DNA of 64,000 nt from Nocardioides sp. AX2bis (GTDB taxonomy: Bacteria; Actinomycetota; Actinomycetes; Propionibacteriales; Nocardioidaceae), in assembly GCF_902506435.1 (NCBI RefSeq), contig NZ_LR733215.1, positions 3,702,161 to 3,766,160 of the forward strand, written 5' to 3'. A program made the translations under genes and the position numbers. A model generated the notes under the pieces. It made no database searches and was not told where the DNA came from. It worked only from the letters and a program-made list of their open reading frames with translations. Each line of letters starts with the position of its first letter. The stretch's first letter is position 1. Of this stretch, positions 62,319 to 64,000 are shown in pieces.

Positions 62319-63821
62319 TCAGCGCAGCGCCTGAACGGCGGCGACCACGTCGACGAGGCCGTAGCCCTTGTCGAACGACGTCGTGCCGAGGGCGCCCTGC
62401 TCGTAGGCCGCGCCGTCGGTGTACTTGTGGGCGCTGGTCTTCAGCGCCGCCTCCACCTCGGCCGGCGTCGCGGTCGGGTCGGCCTGGAACAGCTGGGCCA
62501 CGATGCCGGCGACGTGCGGGGCCGCCATCGAGGTGCCGCTGATGGTGTTGAAGGTGCCCACGTCGAGCGCACCGGGGCCGTTGCGGAAGTCCAGGCCCGT
62601 CGAGCAGATCGGCAGGTAGGGACGGCAGGACGAGGTGATGGCCTCGCCCGGGGCGCTCACGTCGGGGTAGGTCGCCTGCTCGCCGGCCAGGCCGCGCGAG
62701 GAGTACTCGGAGACGACGCCGTCGCGGGTGCCGGTGTCCTGGTCGAAGTAGGAGGCCACCGACAGGATGCCGCCGGTGGGGTCCTGGCCGGGCGGGTTGG
62801 ACAGGTTCGCGCTGCCGTCCCCGCCGTCGTTGCCGTTGGCCCACACCGTCACGACGCCCTCGTCGACCAGGGCGCGCTGGAGCTTGGCCGTGGCGCTCTG
62901 CGGGTCGAACTCCCCGCCGCCGGTGGGGCCGTAGGAGTTGTTGGTGACCTTGATCGGCGGGCAGGTGCTCGCCGGCACGCCCTCGCCGCACGGCGCGTCG
63001 TGGTTCTCCAGCACCCACTCCAGCGCCATGTCGGCGCCGACGATGAACAGCACGGCGCCGGTGGACAGGGACACGACGTTCGCGCCCGGGGCGGCGCCCT
63101 GGAGCTTCCCGCCGTCGCTGAGCGTGGTCGGGCGACCCGCGACGATGCCGCTGACGTGGGTGCCGTGACCACCGCCGGACAGCGTGTCGGTGTCGACCAG
63201 CGGGCCCGTCTCGACGACCTCGCAGAGCGTCTCGGTCGGGTCGCAGAGCGTCTTCAGGCTGGCCACGACGGCCGAGGAGCCGTCGGCCTCGCGGAAGTAC
63301 GGGTGGTTCGGGTCGACGCCGGAGTCGATGACGGCGACCGAGACGCCCTTGCCGGTCAGCGCCGTGCCGTCGGCACCGGTCAGGGTGGCGGCGGCCTCGG
63401 CCCCGCGGGTGGCCTGGTTCGACGTCTCCTGGGTGAGCTCGATGGGTGCGTTGCCCTCGACGTAGGTCACGCCGGGCTCGGCGCGCACCGCCTCCACCTG
63501 CGCCTTCGTGCCCTGCGCAGCGACCACGTCGATGGCCTCGAAGGTGTGTCGCGGGGTCATCCCGGTCGCGCCGATCGCGTCCCTCGCCGCCTCCAGCGAC
63601 GAGCCGTGGACCAGCACGGTCGTGGACCCGCTCAGACCACCGAGGGTCCTCCCGAGGTAGTCGGAGACCGGTGCCAGGCCGTCGCCCGCGGCGGCCGCCG
63701 GGGCCCCGGTCGTGGGTGCCGACGAGGCCGAGGCGCCGGGGGCGGCGAGGCCGGCCGCTCCGGCGGCGAGGGCCAGGACGGCCGTCCCGGTGGTCATCAG
63801 GGTGCGCACTGTTCGCTCCAT
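62319..63821 (-). CDS. Secreted S8 family serine peptidase (subtilisin-like)
   Basis: The protein has 500 residues. A signal peptide (residues 1-33, TGTAVLALAAGAAGLAAPGA) is followed by an I9-type propeptide (STTVLVHGSSLEAARDAIGA, VTYVEGNAPIEL). The peptidase domain has all catalytic residues: Asp in VAVIDSGVDPNHP, His in GGHGTHVSGIV, Asn in VTNNSYG, Ser in SGTSMAAPHVAG. Cysteines in CDPTETLC and CGEGVPASTCPP suggest disulfides. It is an extracellular protease activated by propeptide cleavage. A double-hairpin terminator follows. Confidence 0.94.
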   Translation of the reverse strand: MERTVRTLMTTGTAVLALAAGAAGLAAPGASASSAPTTGAPAAAAGDGLAPVSDYLGRTLGGLSGSTTVLVHGSSLEAARDAIGATGMTPRHTFEAIDVVAAQGTKAQVEAVRAEPGVTYVEGNAPIELTQETSNQATRGAEAAATLTGADGTALTGKGVSVAVIDSGVDPNHPYFREADGSSAVVASLKTLCDPTETLCEVVETGPLVDTDTLSGGGHGTHVSGIVAGRPTTLSDGGKLQGAAPGANVVSLSTGAVLFIVGADMALEWVLENHDAPCGEGVPASTCPPIKVTNNSYGPTGGGEFDPQSATAKLQRALVDEGVVTVWANGNDGGDGSANLSNPPGQDPTGGILSVASYFDQDTGTRDGVVSEYSSRGLAGEQATYPDVSAPGEAITSSCRPYLPICSTGLDFRNGPGALDVGTFNTISGTSMAAPHVAGIVAQLFQADPTATPAEVEAALKTSAHKYTDGAAYEQGALGTTSFDKGYGLVDVVAAVQALR

Positions 63822-63983
63822 GCGGTCCCCAACGAGGCTCTCCCCCGGAGGTCACGTCGGTCCACGAGGCGGCACGGCAGGACGCGGGAGCGCGCGGGGG
63901 TCTCGTAACCCGGACGGTGCACGGTCGTTCACCCGTACGAGCCCCGTCGCCGACGACGCCCGGGCCGGTGACCAGGAGGACGC

Positions 63984-64000
63984 ATGACGCAGACCGCCCG
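63984..64000 (+). CDS. Start of a gene running off the window
   Basis: AGGAGGA at 63974-63980 precedes ATG 63984 by 3 bases. The reading frame MTQTA continues past the window end. Divergent from the subtilisin gene with a 160-base gap, in which I see no other feature. The product cannot be judged from five codons. Confidence 0.5.

Overview
The window is high-GC actinobacterial chromosome. Codons are strongly G/C at the third position, GTG starts are frequent, and 4-base GTGA/ATGA overlaps link many genes. The gene set (RecBCD, lutABC, tadA with its associated protein, treY/treZ, a DesA3-type desaturase with its reductase, mycothiol-type DinB, MhuD-like and Ddn-like proteins) best fits a Nocardioides-like member of the Nocardioidaceae. 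That placement is inference from gene content. I see no IS element, prophage, plasmid origin or CRISPR array. The accessory material is small: repeats, palindromes and one decayed gene.

Layout. 1-302 is a perfect long inverted repeat carrying two mirror copies of a promoter and of the start of a VapB-like gene. 242-1036: VapB-like antitoxin and LytR_C protein. 1061-4921 (minus): MoxR ATPase, VWA protein, K+/H+ antiporter. 4945-6444: OhrR-like MarR regulator divergent from an alpha/beta hydrolase. 6500-7400: decayed lipoprotein-like gene. 7419-7506: tRNA-Ser(CGA). 7545-14191: galM, a secreted protein, a NarL-type two-component pair, an RDD protein, and an ECF sigma factor with a coupled membrane protein. 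14333-16935: alditol oxidase facing an MFS exporter. 17003-19995: lutABC. 20124-23223: tadA and partner, upp, thpR, VIT-family transporter.

23367-29903 is a glgX-treY-treZ operon: glycogen debranching, then trehalose release from the linear glucans. 29936-34180: membrane protein, CobB sirtuin, DUF4333-like lipoprotein, MhuD-like haem monooxygenase, a membrane-anchored protein and an NrtR-like Nudix regulator. 34202-36154: a long inverted repeat drives a soluble SPFH coiled-coil protein overlapping an NAD-kinase-like protein. 36175-38554: PTS-type dihydroxyacetone kinase dhaKLM. 38681-42218: amine-oxidase-like flavoprotein behind menB, an F420-type reductase and an ACT protein. 42265-51073: recC-recB-recD with overlapping junctions. 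51242-54022: electron-transfer reductase, acyl desaturase and a small Cys/His protein. 54164-63821: PGPGW membrane protein, flavin monooxygenase divergent from a GAF regulator, TSUP exporter, pyrophosphatase, aldo/keto reductase, TerC under a yybP-ykoY (Mn2+) riboswitch, DinB protein, and a secreted subtilisin. A further plus-strand gene begins at 63984.

Regulation visible in the sequence. At many genes a TANNNT -10 box lies 6-8 bases before the start codon, implying leaderless transcripts. Intergenic palindromes serve as terminators. Two short repeat families (a 62-bp double hairpin, and 22-bp tandem units) each occur at two distant loci. The most system-like candidate is the Nudix regulator / SPFH / NAD-kinase-like locus with its shared palindrome. 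The most structurally striking features are the terminal inverted repeat and the two dispersed repeat families.
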